DNA of 64,000 bases, from contig NZ_JAUSUT010000001.1 in assembly GCF_030814215.1 (NCBI RefSeq), positions 6,572,001 to 6,636,000 of the forward strand. Reading direction: 5' to 3'. The stretch comes from Amycolatopsis thermophila (GTDB lineage Bacteria; Actinomycetota; Actinomycetes; Mycobacteriales; Pseudonocardiaceae). Shown one piece after another: positions 41,428 to 49,883 of this stretch (position 1 is the first letter of the stretch; the number at the start of each line of letters is the position of its first letter). The notes under the pieces were generated by a model. It was not told where the DNA came from, ran no database searches, and worked only from the letters and a program-made list of their open reading frames with translations. The position numbers and the translations under genes were made by a program.

Positions 41428-42857
41428 CCACCGCCGTCGTGGTCGGCAGCGGGCCCAACGGGCTCGGTGCCGCGACCGCCCTCGCGCGGGCGGGTGTGGA
41501 CGTCACCGTGCTGGAAGCCGCGCCGGAGATCGGCGGTGGTACCCGGTCGAGTGAGGCCATCCTGCCCAGCCTGCTGCACGACCACTGCTCGGCGTTCCAC
41601 CCCATGGCGGCCGGCTCGCCGTTCCTGCGGGAGCTCGGCCTCGAGCGGTACGGGCTGGAGTGGCGGTGGCCGGAGATCGACTGCGTGCACCCGCTGGACA
41701 ACGGCGACGCCGGCGTCCTGCACACCTCGCTGGAGCGCACCGCCGAGGGTCTGGGCGCCGACGGGCCGCGATGGCGGATGCTGTTCCGGCCGTCCGAGAC
41801 GTTCGACGACTGGTCCTCCGACATCATGGGGCCCCTGGTCCGGCTGCCCGAGCACCCGCTGCGGATGGCGCGGTTCGGCGCGCCGACCCTGCTCCCCGCC
41901 TCCCTGCTCGCGCGGGTGTTCCGCACCGCACGGGCCCGGGCGCTGTTCGGCGGGGTGGCGGCGCACGCGTTCCGGCCGCTGCACCTCCCGCTCACCTCGG
42001 CGATCGGGGTGGGGATCATCACCGCGGGGCACCGGTACGGCTGGCCGGTGGCGGCGGGCGGGTCGCGGTCGATCACCGCGGCCATGGCCGCGCTGCTGGC
42101 CGACCTCGGCAGCAAGATCGAGACGGGCGTCCGGGTGTCCGCGGCGAGTGATCTGCCGCCCGCCGACATCACCGTCTTCGACCTGGCACCGGGCGCGGTC
42201 GCCGACATCCTCGGCGACCGCCTCCCGCCCGGTGTCGCCCGGTCCTACCGGCGGTTCCGGCACGGGCCAGGCGCGTTCAAGGCCGACTTCGCCGTCGCCG
42301 GCGGGGTGCCCTGGACCAATCCGGACGCCCGCCGGGCCGGCACCGTCCACCTCGGCGGGGAGTACCGCGAGATCGCCGCCACCGAACGCGAGATCCACGC
42401 GGGACGGATGCCGGAGCGCCCGTTCGTCCTGGTGGGGCAGCAGTACCTGGCGGACCCGGCGCGGTCGGCGGGGGATGTCCATCCGGTGTGGACCTACGCT
42501 CACGTGCCGCACGGGTACACCGGTGACGCGACCGAGGCCATCGTCGCGCAGATCGAGCGGTTCGCGCCGGGGTTCCGCGAGCGGATCGTCGGCACGGCGG
42601 TGCGGTCGGCGACCGGGTTCGCCGCGTACAACCCCAACTACGTGGGAGGTGACATCATCACCGGCAGCAAGGACGTCCGGCAGCTGGTCTTCGGTCCCCG
42701 GATCGGCCTCGACCCCTATGCGACGGGCATCCCGGGCGTGTACCTCTGCTCCGCCGCGACTCCACCCGGTCCGGGTGCGCACGGCATGTGCGGTGCCCAC
42801 GCCGCGGCGCGTGCGCTGCGCGACCTGCGCCGCGGGGACGGCCGCGTTGCCGCATAA
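41424..42857 (+). CDS. Phytoene desaturase/amine oxidase-like FAD oxidoreductase
   Basis: This 477-residue flavoprotein starts with the dinucleotide-binding motif VVVGSGPNGLGAATALARAG, followed by VLEAAPEIGGGTRSSE, and ends with GVYLCSAATPPGPGAHGMCGAHAA, the second FAD contact of the CrtI-like family. Members desaturate or isomerise isoprenoids and other lipids. It is translationally coupled to the DUF3556-type gene. No other carotenoid genes are nearby, so a lipid other than phytoene is likely. Confidence 0.85.
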   Translation: MTTAVVVGSGPNGLGAATALARAGVDVTVLEAAPEIGGGTRSSEAILPSLLHDHCSAFHPMAAGSPFLRELGLERYGLEWRWPEIDCVHPLDNGDAGVLHTSLERTAEGLGADGPRWRMLFRPSETFDDWSSDIMGPLVRLPEHPLRMARFGAPTLLPASLLARVFRTARARALFGGVAAHAFRPLHLPLTSAIGVGIITAGHRYGWPVAAGGSRSITAAMAALLADLGSKIETGVRVSAASDLPPADITVFDLAPGAVADILGDRLPPGVARSYRRFRHGPGAFKADFAVAGGVPWTNPDARRAGTVHLGGEYREIAATEREIHAGRMPERPFVLVGQQYLADPARSAGDVHPVWTYAHVPHGYTGDATEAIVAQIERFAPGFRERIVGTAVRSATGFAAYNPNYVGGDIITGSKDVRQLVFGPRIGLDPYATGIPGVYLCSAATPPGPGAHGMCGAHAAARALRDLRRGDGRVAA

Positions 42858-42945
42858 TGGTGTCTCCCACCACCTGGGAGGAAGGTATGCGGCGAGGTCC
42901 GGGCCGTCGGGTAGCGGGACCGCCGACGGGGACGTCGCGCGGTGG

Positions 42946-44205
42946 GTGGTCACCGTCGCCACGGACCTCAACCCGCGGCTCGGTGACATCACCGACAGCA
43001 TCCGGGTGCAGCTGGCCGAGCGGATCGACGTCCTGCGCGGTGATCAGCGCCTGGTCGACCTGCTCCGGGCGAGCATCGAGAGCAACGTCGACACGATCCT
43101 GCACATCCTGCAGCACGACATCCCCGTCGCCAACGTCGAACCGCCGTCGGCCGCGGTGGAGTACGCGCGCCGCCTCGCGCAGCGCGGCGTGCCGGTCTAC
43201 GCTCTCGTCCGGGCCTACCGGCTCGGGCAGGATCACCTGCTCAAGCTGTGCTTCGCCGAGATCGAGCGCCGCATCGCCGACACCGGCATCGCCTTCCGCG
43301 TGTCACAGCGTTTCGTCGAGGTGACCTTCAGCTACATCGACTGGATCTCCCAGCAGGTCACCACCGTCTACGAGGACGAGCGGGAACGGTGGCTGGAGAA
43401 CCGCAGCACGCTGCGGGCCGTGCGGATCCGCGAGCTGCTCGACGGCCGCGACTTCGACCTCGAATCCGCCGAAGCCGCGATCGGGCACCCGCTGCGCCAG
43501 CACCACCTCGGCGTCGTCGTCTGGCGCCAGGGCGAGAGCGAGAGCGGCGACAACGACCTGTCCGGGCTGGAGCGCACGGTGAGCGCGCTGGGCCGGGCGC
43601 TGCGCTGCACCGGGCGCCCCCTGTTCGCCGCCTGCGACCGCACCAGCGGCTGGGGCTGGCTGCCGTTCGACGGCCCGGTGCCCGCGCTCGATCCGGCCAC
43701 CGTCACCGGCATCCTGCGCGGGACAGCGCCGGGAGTGGCGGCGGCGCTCGGCAGGCCGGCAGCGGACGTGAACGGCTTTCGCGAGACGCACCGGCAGGCG
43801 CTGCTGGCGCAGCGGGTGGCGCTGGTCGCCGGCCCCGCGGCGCACACCGTGACCTCCTACGGCGATCCCGGGGTGCGGGCGGCCGCGCTGATGTGCGCCG
43901 ACCTGGACCAGGCCCGGACCCTGGTGCACGCCACCCTCGGCAAGCTCGCCCTCGACGACCCCTACCACGCTCGCCTCCGCGAGACCCTGCTCAGCTTCAT
44001 GACCGCGGGATCCAGCTACACCGCGGCCGCCGAACGCCTGATGCTGCACAAGAACTCGGTGAAGTACCGCGTGCTGAAGGCCGAAGAAGAACGGGGCGCC
44101 CCCATCGGCGACGACCGGCTCGACGTCGAACTCGCCCTGACGGCATGCCATTGGCTCGGCCCGTCACTGCTGATTCCCGCCGGCTCCCCGGCGCGCGGCG
44201 GCTGA
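42946..44205 (+). CDS. PucR/CdaR-type transcriptional regulator
   Basis: The 419-residue protein has an N-terminal helical sensor-like region (LRASIESNVDTILHILQHD) and a C-terminal PucR HTH (LLSFMTAGSSYTAAAERLML, HKNSVKYRVLKAEEE). The only in-frame start I see is GTG 42946, which lacks a good ribosome site. A strong GGGAGGAAGGT precedes an ATG at 42887, but in another frame. The frame open upstream of 42946 is unbroken to 42858, so either a frameshift lies between 42887 and 42946 or GTG 42946 is used. It probably regulates the ligase-DUF3556-FAD operon. Confidence 0.8.
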   Translation: MVTVATDLNPRLGDITDSIRVQLAERIDVLRGDQRLVDLLRASIESNVDTILHILQHDIPVANVEPPSAAVEYARRLAQRGVPVYALVRAYRLGQDHLLKLCFAEIERRIADTGIAFRVSQRFVEVTFSYIDWISQQVTTVYEDERERWLENRSTLRAVRIRELLDGRDFDLESAEAAIGHPLRQHHLGVVVWRQGESESGDNDLSGLERTVSALGRALRCTGRPLFAACDRTSGWGWLPFDGPVPALDPATVTGILRGTAPGVAAALGRPAADVNGFRETHRQALLAQRVALVAGPAAHTVTSYGDPGVRAAALMCADLDQARTLVHATLGKLALDDPYHARLRETLLSFMTAGSSYTAAAERLMLHKNSVKYRVLKAEEERGAPIGDDRLDVELALTACHWLGPSLLIPAGSPARGG

Positions 44206-44217
44206 GGGCGGCCGCCC
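44206..44217. terminator. Palindrome between convergent stop codons
   Basis: GGGCGGCCGCCC is a perfect 12-bp palindrome filling the 14-base gap between the stops of the PucR-type and nitroreductase genes. It could act as a minimal bidirectional terminator. A perfect palindrome leaves little room for a loop, so this is weak. Confidence 0.3.
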
Positions 44218-44219
44218 GG

Positions 44220-44894
44220 TCAGTCGCCGCCGAGGAAGACCACCGCGTCGTCGAGCTGGGCGCGGTCGGTGCGGAACCCGTTGACCGGGTGCTCGGTGTC
44301 GGCGTAGCCGAAGGAGACCGCGCAGACCACGAGCCGTTCGGCCGGGATCCGCAGGCACCGGTGGACGTGGTCGGCGTGCATCGCGATCGCGGCCTGCGGG
44401 ATCGTGGCGACGCCGAGCGCGGTGGCGGCGTTGAGGAGGTTCGCCACGTAGCCGCCGCAATCGATCGCGCCGTAGACGCCCTGCTCGCGGTCGGTGGTGA
44501 CGACCGCGACGTGCGGGGCGCCGAAGAACTCGAAGTTCCTCAGGCGCTGCTCCTCCCGCGCGTCGCGGTCCTCCCGCCGGATCCCGAGGCTCCGGTAGAG
44601 CGCGTACCCCGCGCCGCGCCGGCGCTCCTGGTACACCCCGTGGTATCCGGCGGGCATCGGCAGGTCCGGCGCCGGCTCGTGGGTCTTCGCGTACTCCGTC
44701 AGACTGCGCGCGAATCGCCGGGTCGCCTCGCCCGAGGTGACGTGCACCTGCCACGGCTGGGTGTTGCACCACGACGCGGTCCGCTGGGCGGTCCCGAACA
44801 TCTCGCGCATCACGGCGTCCGGGACCGGATCCGGCAGGAAGGCGCGGCAACTCCGGCGCTGCCCGAGCAGCCGGTCGAACCCGGTGGTGGTCAC
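44220..44894 (-). CDS. Nitroreductase family protein
   Basis: The 224-residue FMN oxidoreductase of the nitroreductase fold has RRSCRAFLPDPV (FMN phosphate contact), WCNTQPWQVHV, DCGGYVANLLNAATALGVAT and VSFGYAD. The family reduces nitro, quinone or enone groups with NAD(P)H. I prefer GTG 44894 (AGGAG upstream) over ATG 44906 or ATG 44915, because the last lies inside an AT-rich palindrome likely to be regulatory. It converges on the PucR-type gene. Confidence 0.82.
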   Translation of the reverse strand: MTTTGFDRLLGQRRSCRAFLPDPVPDAVMREMFGTAQRTASWCNTQPWQVHVTSGEATRRFARSLTEYAKTHEPAPDLPMPAGYHGVYQERRRGAGYALYRSLGIRREDRDAREEQRLRNFEFFGAPHVAVVTTDREQGVYGAIDCGGYVANLLNAATALGVATIPQAAIAMHADHVHRCLRIPAERLVVCAVSFGYADTEHPVNGFRTDRAQLDDAVVFLGGD

Positions 44895-44912
44895 GGAACT
44901 CCTCATCGGCAA

Positions 44913-44926
44913 CATAATATATTATG
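44913..44926. promoter_or_regulatory. AT-rich palindrome upstream of the nitroreductase
   Basis: CATAATATATTATG is a perfect 14-bp palindrome, striking in such GC-rich DNA. It lies about 20 bp upstream of the preferred nitroreductase start and may be an operator or overlap a -10 element. A similar site lies at 55088-55104. Confidence 0.5.
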
Positions 44927-44955
44927 CTTGGCAATTCGTCCCGTGACCGCCGCCA

Positions 44956-45867
44956 CTACCCGGCCAGGTTCTCCTCGAAGAACGGCGTGGCCTCCTCGAC
45001 GGCGCGCTTGACGTACTCCGGCACGTCGTAGAAGTCCATGTGGGTGCCGCCCTCGACGACCACCAGCTTCTTCGCCGACCGCACCCGCGAGTGCAGCTCC
45101 GTGGTGTGCCATAGGGAGCCGGCCGCGCTCCCGGCGACCATCAGGATCGGCTGCGTCAGCAGGTCCTCGACCAGGTGGAAGGCGTCGTAGGCGAAGATCC
45201 GGGAAACGCTCTTGGTGAACAGCTTCTTGTTCTGCGCGTTCGGGTGCTGGGCGCGCGGCGTCAGGTAGTAGTCGTGCGCCTCGACCATGTCGCGCGGGGT
45301 GCTCTCGTCGAGGGCCGGCGGCACGTACGGGATGAACGCCGCCTCGGCACCCTTCGCCTCGGCCGTCCGCTGCTGAGCGGCGGCTTCCAGCGTGGCCACG
45401 GCCGCCGAGTCGGGGTCGGCGCCGAACCAGCCCTTGCGGTACGCGGAGCCGATGTTGACCGCGCTGACGGTCGTGACGGCCTTGATGCGGTGGTCGGTCA
45501 TCGCCGCGGTGACGGCGTACCCGCCGCCGGCGCAGACGCCCAGCACACCGATGCGCCCGGCGTCGACGTAACCGAGGGTCTGCAGGTGGTCGACCGCGGC
45601 GCGCACGTCCTCCACGCGGGCGGCCGGGTCCTCGAGGAACCGCGGCTGTCCGCCGGAGTCACCCTGGCAGGAGGCATCGAACGCGAGCGCGACGAAACCC
45701 CGCTCGGCCAGCTTGCTCGCGTACAGGCCGGCGGTCTGCTCCTTCACCCCGCCGCCGGGGTGGACGGTGACCACAGCCGGGTAGCTGCCCTCGGGGTCGA
45801 AGTCCGACGGCAGGTACAGGTTGCCCGCCATGCTGATCGGGCCGTTGGGGAAGGTGATCGTCTCCAC
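44956..45867 (-). CDS. Alpha/beta hydrolase (YcjY/dienelactone-hydrolase-like)
   Basis: The 303-residue alpha/beta hydrolase has the oxyanion region HPGGGVKEQ, the nucleophile elbow GVLGVCAGGGYAV with cysteine in GxCxGG (as in dienelactone hydrolase), and the late His in EGGTHMDFYD. The GTG start at 45867 has GGGAG eight bases upstream. It is a single gene; the divergent XRE/MmyB-type regulator begins 145 bp away and probably controls it. The substrate is unknown. Confidence 0.85.
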   Translation of the reverse strand: METITFPNGPISMAGNLYLPSDFDPEGSYPAVVTVHPGGGVKEQTAGLYASKLAERGFVALAFDASCQGDSGGQPRFLEDPAARVEDVRAAVDHLQTLGYVDAGRIGVLGVCAGGGYAVTAAMTDHRIKAVTTVSAVNIGSAYRKGWFGADPDSAAVATLEAAAQQRTAEAKGAEAAFIPYVPPALDESTPRDMVEAHDYYLTPRAQHPNAQNKKLFTKSVSRIFAYDAFHLVEDLLTQPILMVAGSAAGSLWHTTELHSRVRSAKKLVVVEGGTHMDFYDVPEYVKRAVEEATPFFEENLAG

Positions 45868-46012
45868 TGGACACTCCCTGGATTCGGTTCCGCCCGGCGG
45901 TTCCGGGCTCCGGCATCCACGATGCGGCCCCACGCGCGCCCGTGGCAGAGGCCGGTTATGGGGGTACCGGCAGCCCCTCCATCACCCGGGTGAACACACC
46001 TAGCCTGGAGTC

Positions 46013-46897
46013 ATGGAAATCGCCAAGGACATCCGGGACTTCCTGATGACCCGCCGCGCGAAGATCACCCCGGAGCAGGCCGGGCTCGTGCCCGGGCCAC
46101 GGCGGCGGGTACCCGGGCTGCGGCGTGAGGAGGTGGCACGCCTGGCCGGCGTGAGCACCGAGTACTACGTGCAGATCGAACGCGGTCAGATCTCCGGCGT
46201 GTCCGACGAGGTCCTGCACGCCATCGCCAGGGCACTACAGCTCGACGACGTCGAGACGGCCCACCTGTTCGACCTGGTACGCGCCGCCACCCGCCGCGCC
46301 GGGCCACGCACGGCGAAGCCGCGCGTGCCGCGGCAACGGGTCCCCGACGGCGTGCAGGCGCTGATGGACTCGATGGTCGCCGCCCCGGCGATCGTCCAGA
46401 ACGGCCACCTCGACCTCGTCGGGACCAATGCACTGGGGCGGGCGCTGTACGCCGGCGTGTTCGAGCGGGCCTCCGGGACGCCGAACCTCGCCAGGTTCAT
46501 CTTCCTCGACGAGCGCGCCGCGGAAGTCTTCCCGGACTGGGAGAAGGCGGCCGACGATTCGGTGGCGCTGCTGCACGTCGAAGCGGCCCGCTCGCCCTAC
46601 TCCAAGGTGGTCACCGGTCTCGTCGGGGAGCTGGCCACGCGCAGCGCGGAGTTCCGCGCGCGGTGGGCCGCCCACGACGTGCGGGCCCACCGGCGCGGCA
46701 CGAAGCAGTTCCGCCACCCGGTCGTCGGCGACCTCACCCTGCGCTTCGAAGCGCTCGAGATCACCAGCGCAGCCAACCTGACGCTGATCGGCTACACCGC
46801 GGAGCCCGGGTCCCCCTCGGCCGAGGCGCTGCAACTCCTCGCGAGCTGGATCGCGACCGCGCCGTCACCGCCAGGCGAGCGCGCCCGCGCCGACTGA
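46013..46897 (+). CDS. XRE-family regulator with MmyB-like ligand domain
   Basis: The 294-residue protein has an N-terminal HTH (RREEVARLAGVSTEYYVQIE, residues about 38-57, then SDEVLHAIARALQLDD) and a C-terminal MmyB-like domain (LDLVGTNALGRALYAGVF, NLARFIFLDERAAEVFPDWE). Actinobacteria have many of these as one-gene switches for neighbouring oxidoreductases and hydrolases. It is divergent from the alpha/beta hydrolase gene, its likely target. Confidence 0.88.
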   Translation: MEIAKDIRDFLMTRRAKITPEQAGLVPGPRRRVPGLRREEVARLAGVSTEYYVQIERGQISGVSDEVLHAIARALQLDDVETAHLFDLVRAATRRAGPRTAKPRVPRQRVPDGVQALMDSMVAAPAIVQNGHLDLVGTNALGRALYAGVFERASGTPNLARFIFLDERAAEVFPDWEKAADDSVALLHVEAARSPYSKVVTGLVGELATRSAEFRARWAAHDVRAHRRGTKQFRHPVVGDLTLRFEALEITSAANLTLIGYTAEPGSPSAEALQLLASWIATAPSPPGERARAD

Positions 46898-46911
46898 CCG
46901 ACAATGACCGG

Positions 46912-48039
46912 ATGCCGGCGCCGACCGCACGGGCCCACCGGGACGTCTCACCACTGGAGCTCTTCTTCGACCTGGTGTTCGTCCTGGCCATCGGCCAGCT
47001 CACGCACCACCTGATCGAGCACCTGACCTGGCGGGGCGCCGGTGAGACGCTGATCGCCCTGGTGGCCGTGTGCGGGGTCTGGGCGTTCACGTCCTTCGAG
47101 GTCACCCTGCTCGACATCGAGCGCACGGCCACCCGCGCGATCACCCTCCTGGTGATGGGTCTCGGCCTGTTCATGAACGCCGGGATAGAACACGCGTTCG
47201 ACACGGGTCCGTGGCTCTTCGTCGTGCCGATGCTGCTCGCGCTCGCCGGTCCGGGCGCCCACGCCGCGGCGACCTCACCCGCGCCCGAACTGCGGCGGCA
47301 CTTCGTCCGCGTGCTGATCTGGATCGGGGCGTCCGCGCCCTTCTGGGTGGCCGGAGCGGCCTCCGGCCCCGGGGCCCGGATTTGGTGGTGGGCGGGCGGC
47401 GCGCTCATCGATCTGCTCGGCACCTGGACCGCGCACCCGATGCCCGGTCGCACGACCCGGACCGAACGCCTCCCGTTCGACGCCAAGCACATGCTCGAAC
47501 GGCTGCGGCTGTTCCTCATCATCCTGCTGGGTGAAACCGTGCTCACCCTCGGACGGGTGCTCGCCGACCACGCCCAGGACGCGCTGACCCCGCTGCTGGC
47601 CCTGGGCGGTTTCGTCGCGCTGGTCTGCCTGTGGGCGATCTACTTCGGACGGTCCGAGCAGGAGGTGGTCAGCCACGCGACCGGCAGCGCCGACCCGATC
47701 CGGTCGGTGCACCTGGGCATCAACGTGGTCTACGGGGTGGTCGCCGGGCTGGTCGTGTTCGCCGCGGGGATGGAGCTGGTCCTCGTCCAGGCCCACCACC
47801 CGGCCGCCGGGATCGCCGGTGTGCTGGTGGCCGTTGGCCCGCTCGTCTACCTCGCGGCGCAGGCCGTCTACTTCCGGGCCGAACCGGGCACCGGGTGGCT
47901 GCCGCGCGCCCTCGGCGCCGCCGCCCTGGGAATCGTCGCCGCGGCCGCGTACTGGCTGCCGGCGTACGGGGTGGTGACGCTCCTGGTCGTCGTCCTCGTC
48001 GTGCCGGCCGCCCACCTCGTGCGGGCCCGGGCGAGGTGA
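46912..48039 (+). CDS. Low-temperature-requirement A (LtrA)-like membrane protein
   Basis: The 375-residue protein has about ten hydrophobic segments and the LtrA signatures VSPLELFFDLVFVLAIGQLT near the N-terminus, ERLRLFLIILLGETVL in the middle and HLGINVVYGVVAGLVV. Its biochemical role is not known. ATG 46912 lies 14 bases after the regulator's stop; no ribosome site is obvious, so translation may depend on the upstream gene. Its stop is one base from the convergent ligase stop. Confidence 0.85.
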   Translation: MPAPTARAHRDVSPLELFFDLVFVLAIGQLTHHLIEHLTWRGAGETLIALVAVCGVWAFTSFEVTLLDIERTATRAITLLVMGLGLFMNAGIEHAFDTGPWLFVVPMLLALAGPGAHAAATSPAPELRRHFVRVLIWIGASAPFWVAGAASGPGARIWWWAGGALIDLLGTWTAHPMPGRTTRTERLPFDAKHMLERLRLFLIILLGETVLTLGRVLADHAQDALTPLLALGGFVALVCLWAIYFGRSEQEVVSHATGSADPIRSVHLGINVVYGVVAGLVVFAAGMELVLVQAHHPAAGIAGVLVAVGPLVYLAAQAVYFRAEPGTGWLPRALGAAALGIVAAAAYWLPAYGVVTLLVVVLVVPAAHLVRARAR

Positions 48040-48040
48040 G

Positions 48041-49606
48041 TCAGACCCGCCGCTCCCGGCCGTGCCACAGCTGCTCCCGCAGCAGGCGCTTCTCGATCTT
48101 CCCGGTGCCGGTCTTGGGCAGTTCGTCGAGGAAGATCACCGACTTCGGGACCTTGTACCCGCCCAGCCTGGCCCGGCAGTGGGTCAGCACCTCCGCCGCG
48201 GACAGGGCGTTCCCGGGGGACACGAAGGCGGTGATGGCCTCACCCCACCGGTCGTCGGGGGCGCCGACCACCGCGACCTCCCGCACCCCGGGCAGGTCCG
48301 AGATGACGGTTTCGATCTCCCGCGGGTACACGTTGAACCCGCCGGTGATGATCATGTCCTTGCGGCGGTCGAGGATGAACAGGAACCCGTCCTCGTCGAG
48401 GTACCCGACGTCACCGGTGTGCGCCCACCCACCCGCGAAGGTCTCCGCGGTCTCCTCGGGCCGGCGCCAGTAACCGGCGCTGACGTGGTCGCCACGGGTG
48501 CGGATCTCCCCCGTCTCGCCGGGCGGCACCGGCCGCCGCGCCGCGTCGACGATCTCCAGCTCGACGTGCGGCGTGACCCGGCCGGCCGACGCCAACCGCG
48601 GCAGGCCCCGCGCGTTGCGGGTCTCCACGTGGTCCTCCGGCCGCAAGGTCGTGATGGGCAGCTGCGCCTCGCTGGCGCCGTAGAGCTGCTGCATCGCGTC
48701 GCCGAACCAGGCGCGGGCCCGCGCCGCGACGCCGGGCTGGATGGCCGAGCCGGCGTAGGGCAGGACCCGGACGCCGCCGACGCGGCCGCGCGGCGCGTCC
48801 CGGGCCGACAGCTCCTCCACCAGCATCGTGATCATCGTGGGCACGAGCGGCAGCACGGTGACCTCGCCGCCCAGCGCCGCGTCGGCGACCCGGGCCGCGT
48901 CGAACCCCCGCTCGTGGATGTTCAGCCCGCCACAGGCGGTGACGACGTCGGCGATACCGCCGCTGAAGTGGCTCACCGGCGCGGTGTGCAGAGCCGCGTC
49001 CCCGGGTCCCAGGCCGGGCAGGACCTCGCGGGCGTTGCGGATCAGCGCGCCCACCGCCCGATGGGGGACCCGCACCCCCTTCGGCTGCCCGGTCGAGCCG
49101 GACGTGTAGAGCAGCCAGGCGTCGGATTCCGGTTCCGGGAGCGGCAGTTCGTCGTCGGTGCCGGACGCGACCAACTCCTCGAACGGGATGCACCCCGGGG
49201 GAACGTCGCCCTCCCCCAGCACCACGACGTCCCGCACGCCGGGCGGCACCCAGTCCGTGCCGTTGCGGGACAGCCATTCGCCGTCCACGAGGACGGCCAC
49301 CGGTTCGGCGTCGGCGGCGATGCGGGCCAGTTCGGCCGGGTGCAGGCGGGTCAGCAGCCCAGTCCGCACGTACCCGCCGAGCGCCATCCCGTGGTAGGCC
49401 TCGGTCCATTCGCAACGGTTCGGCGACACGATGACCACGCGCGAGCCGGGGGCCGCGCCGAGCCGGCGGAACGCCTGGGCGATCCGCCGGGCCCGGGCGC
49501 CCAGTTCGCCGTAGGTCAGCGTCCGGCGCTCGTCGCGGATCGCCGGGCGGTCCGCGTGCTCGCGGTAGGCGCGCGCGTAGACCTGGGCCAGTGGGGTGGG
49601 GGACAT
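48041..49606 (-). CDS. AMP-forming acyl-CoA ligase
   Basis: The 521-residue ANL ligase has LLYTSGSTGQPKGVRV, QLYGASEAQLP, WAHTGDVGYLDEDGFL, DRRKDMIITGGFNVYPREIE and the C-terminal lysine in TGTGKIEKRLL. It ends the second hydantoinase-type operon, four bases after the zinc-ribbon gene. The same pairing of ligase, zinc ribbon, HyuA and HyuB occurs at 25-31 kb. It may convert the product of the HyuA/HyuB complex to a CoA thioester. Confidence 0.87.
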   Translation of the reverse strand: MSPTPLAQVYARAYREHADRPAIRDERRTLTYGELGARARRIAQAFRRLGAAPGSRVVIVSPNRCEWTEAYHGMALGGYVRTGLLTRLHPAELARIAADAEPVAVLVDGEWLSRNGTDWVPPGVRDVVVLGEGDVPPGCIPFEELVASGTDDELPLPEPESDAWLLYTSGSTGQPKGVRVPHRAVGALIRNAREVLPGLGPGDAALHTAPVSHFSGGIADVVTACGGLNIHERGFDAARVADAALGGEVTVLPLVPTMITMLVEELSARDAPRGRVGGVRVLPYAGSAIQPGVAARARAWFGDAMQQLYGASEAQLPITTLRPEDHVETRNARGLPRLASAGRVTPHVELEIVDAARRPVPPGETGEIRTRGDHVSAGYWRRPEETAETFAGGWAHTGDVGYLDEDGFLFILDRRKDMIITGGFNVYPREIETVISDLPGVREVAVVGAPDDRWGEAITAFVSPGNALSAAEVLTHCRARLGGYKVPKSVIFLDELPKTGTGKIEKRLLREQLWHGRERRV

Positions 49607-49610
49607 CGGG

Positions 49611-49871
49611 TCACCCCAGCCGCGAGGGCGCCCAGTCGCGCGTCGGCGACCGCCAGGCCGGCCAGTGGTCCTCCGGCTCGGGCCGGGTCACCGACAGGTG
49701 GGTGAAGCAGTCCTGGCACTTCACCACCATGCGCGGTCCGAGGTAGTTGGCCACGGGGTAGCGGGCGACGTCGCCGCTCCCGCACGACGGGCAGGTGGCG
49801 TCCACGGGCTGCCGTGCCACGGAGACCCGCTCGGTCTCCGGGCGCGGGAAGAGGAGTCGGTCGACGGACAT
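49611..49871 (-). CDS. Small zinc-ribbon protein associated with HyuA/HyuB, second copy
   Basis: The 86-residue protein has C27/C30 (TCPSCGSGDV) and C52/C55 (KCQDCF). The cysteine spacing equals that of the protein at 29107-29349, and both share an ARYPV/QAYPV segment after the first pair. It lies between HyuB and the ligase. I consider it a small accessory subunit of the HyuA/HyuB complex; its function has not been shown. Confidence 0.75.
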   Translation of the reverse strand: MSVDRLLFPRPETERVSVARQPVDATCPSCGSGDVARYPVANYLGPRMVVKCQDCFTHLSVTRPEPEDHWPAWRSPTRDWAPSRLG

Positions 49872-49883
49872 GTGCGGTGCCTC

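Noticed and set aside
41467..42857. Plus-strand frame upstream of the PucR-type gene continuing through the FAD enzyme.
   Set aside because: The FAD enzyme is in a different frame with full homology, and this frame is Arg/Trp/Cys-rich without motifs. Only the part after 42946 is real.
44206..44217. GGGCGGCCGCCC as a regulator binding site.
   Set aside because: It lies between convergent stop codons, where a promoter operator is unlikely; a weak terminator role is more sensible.
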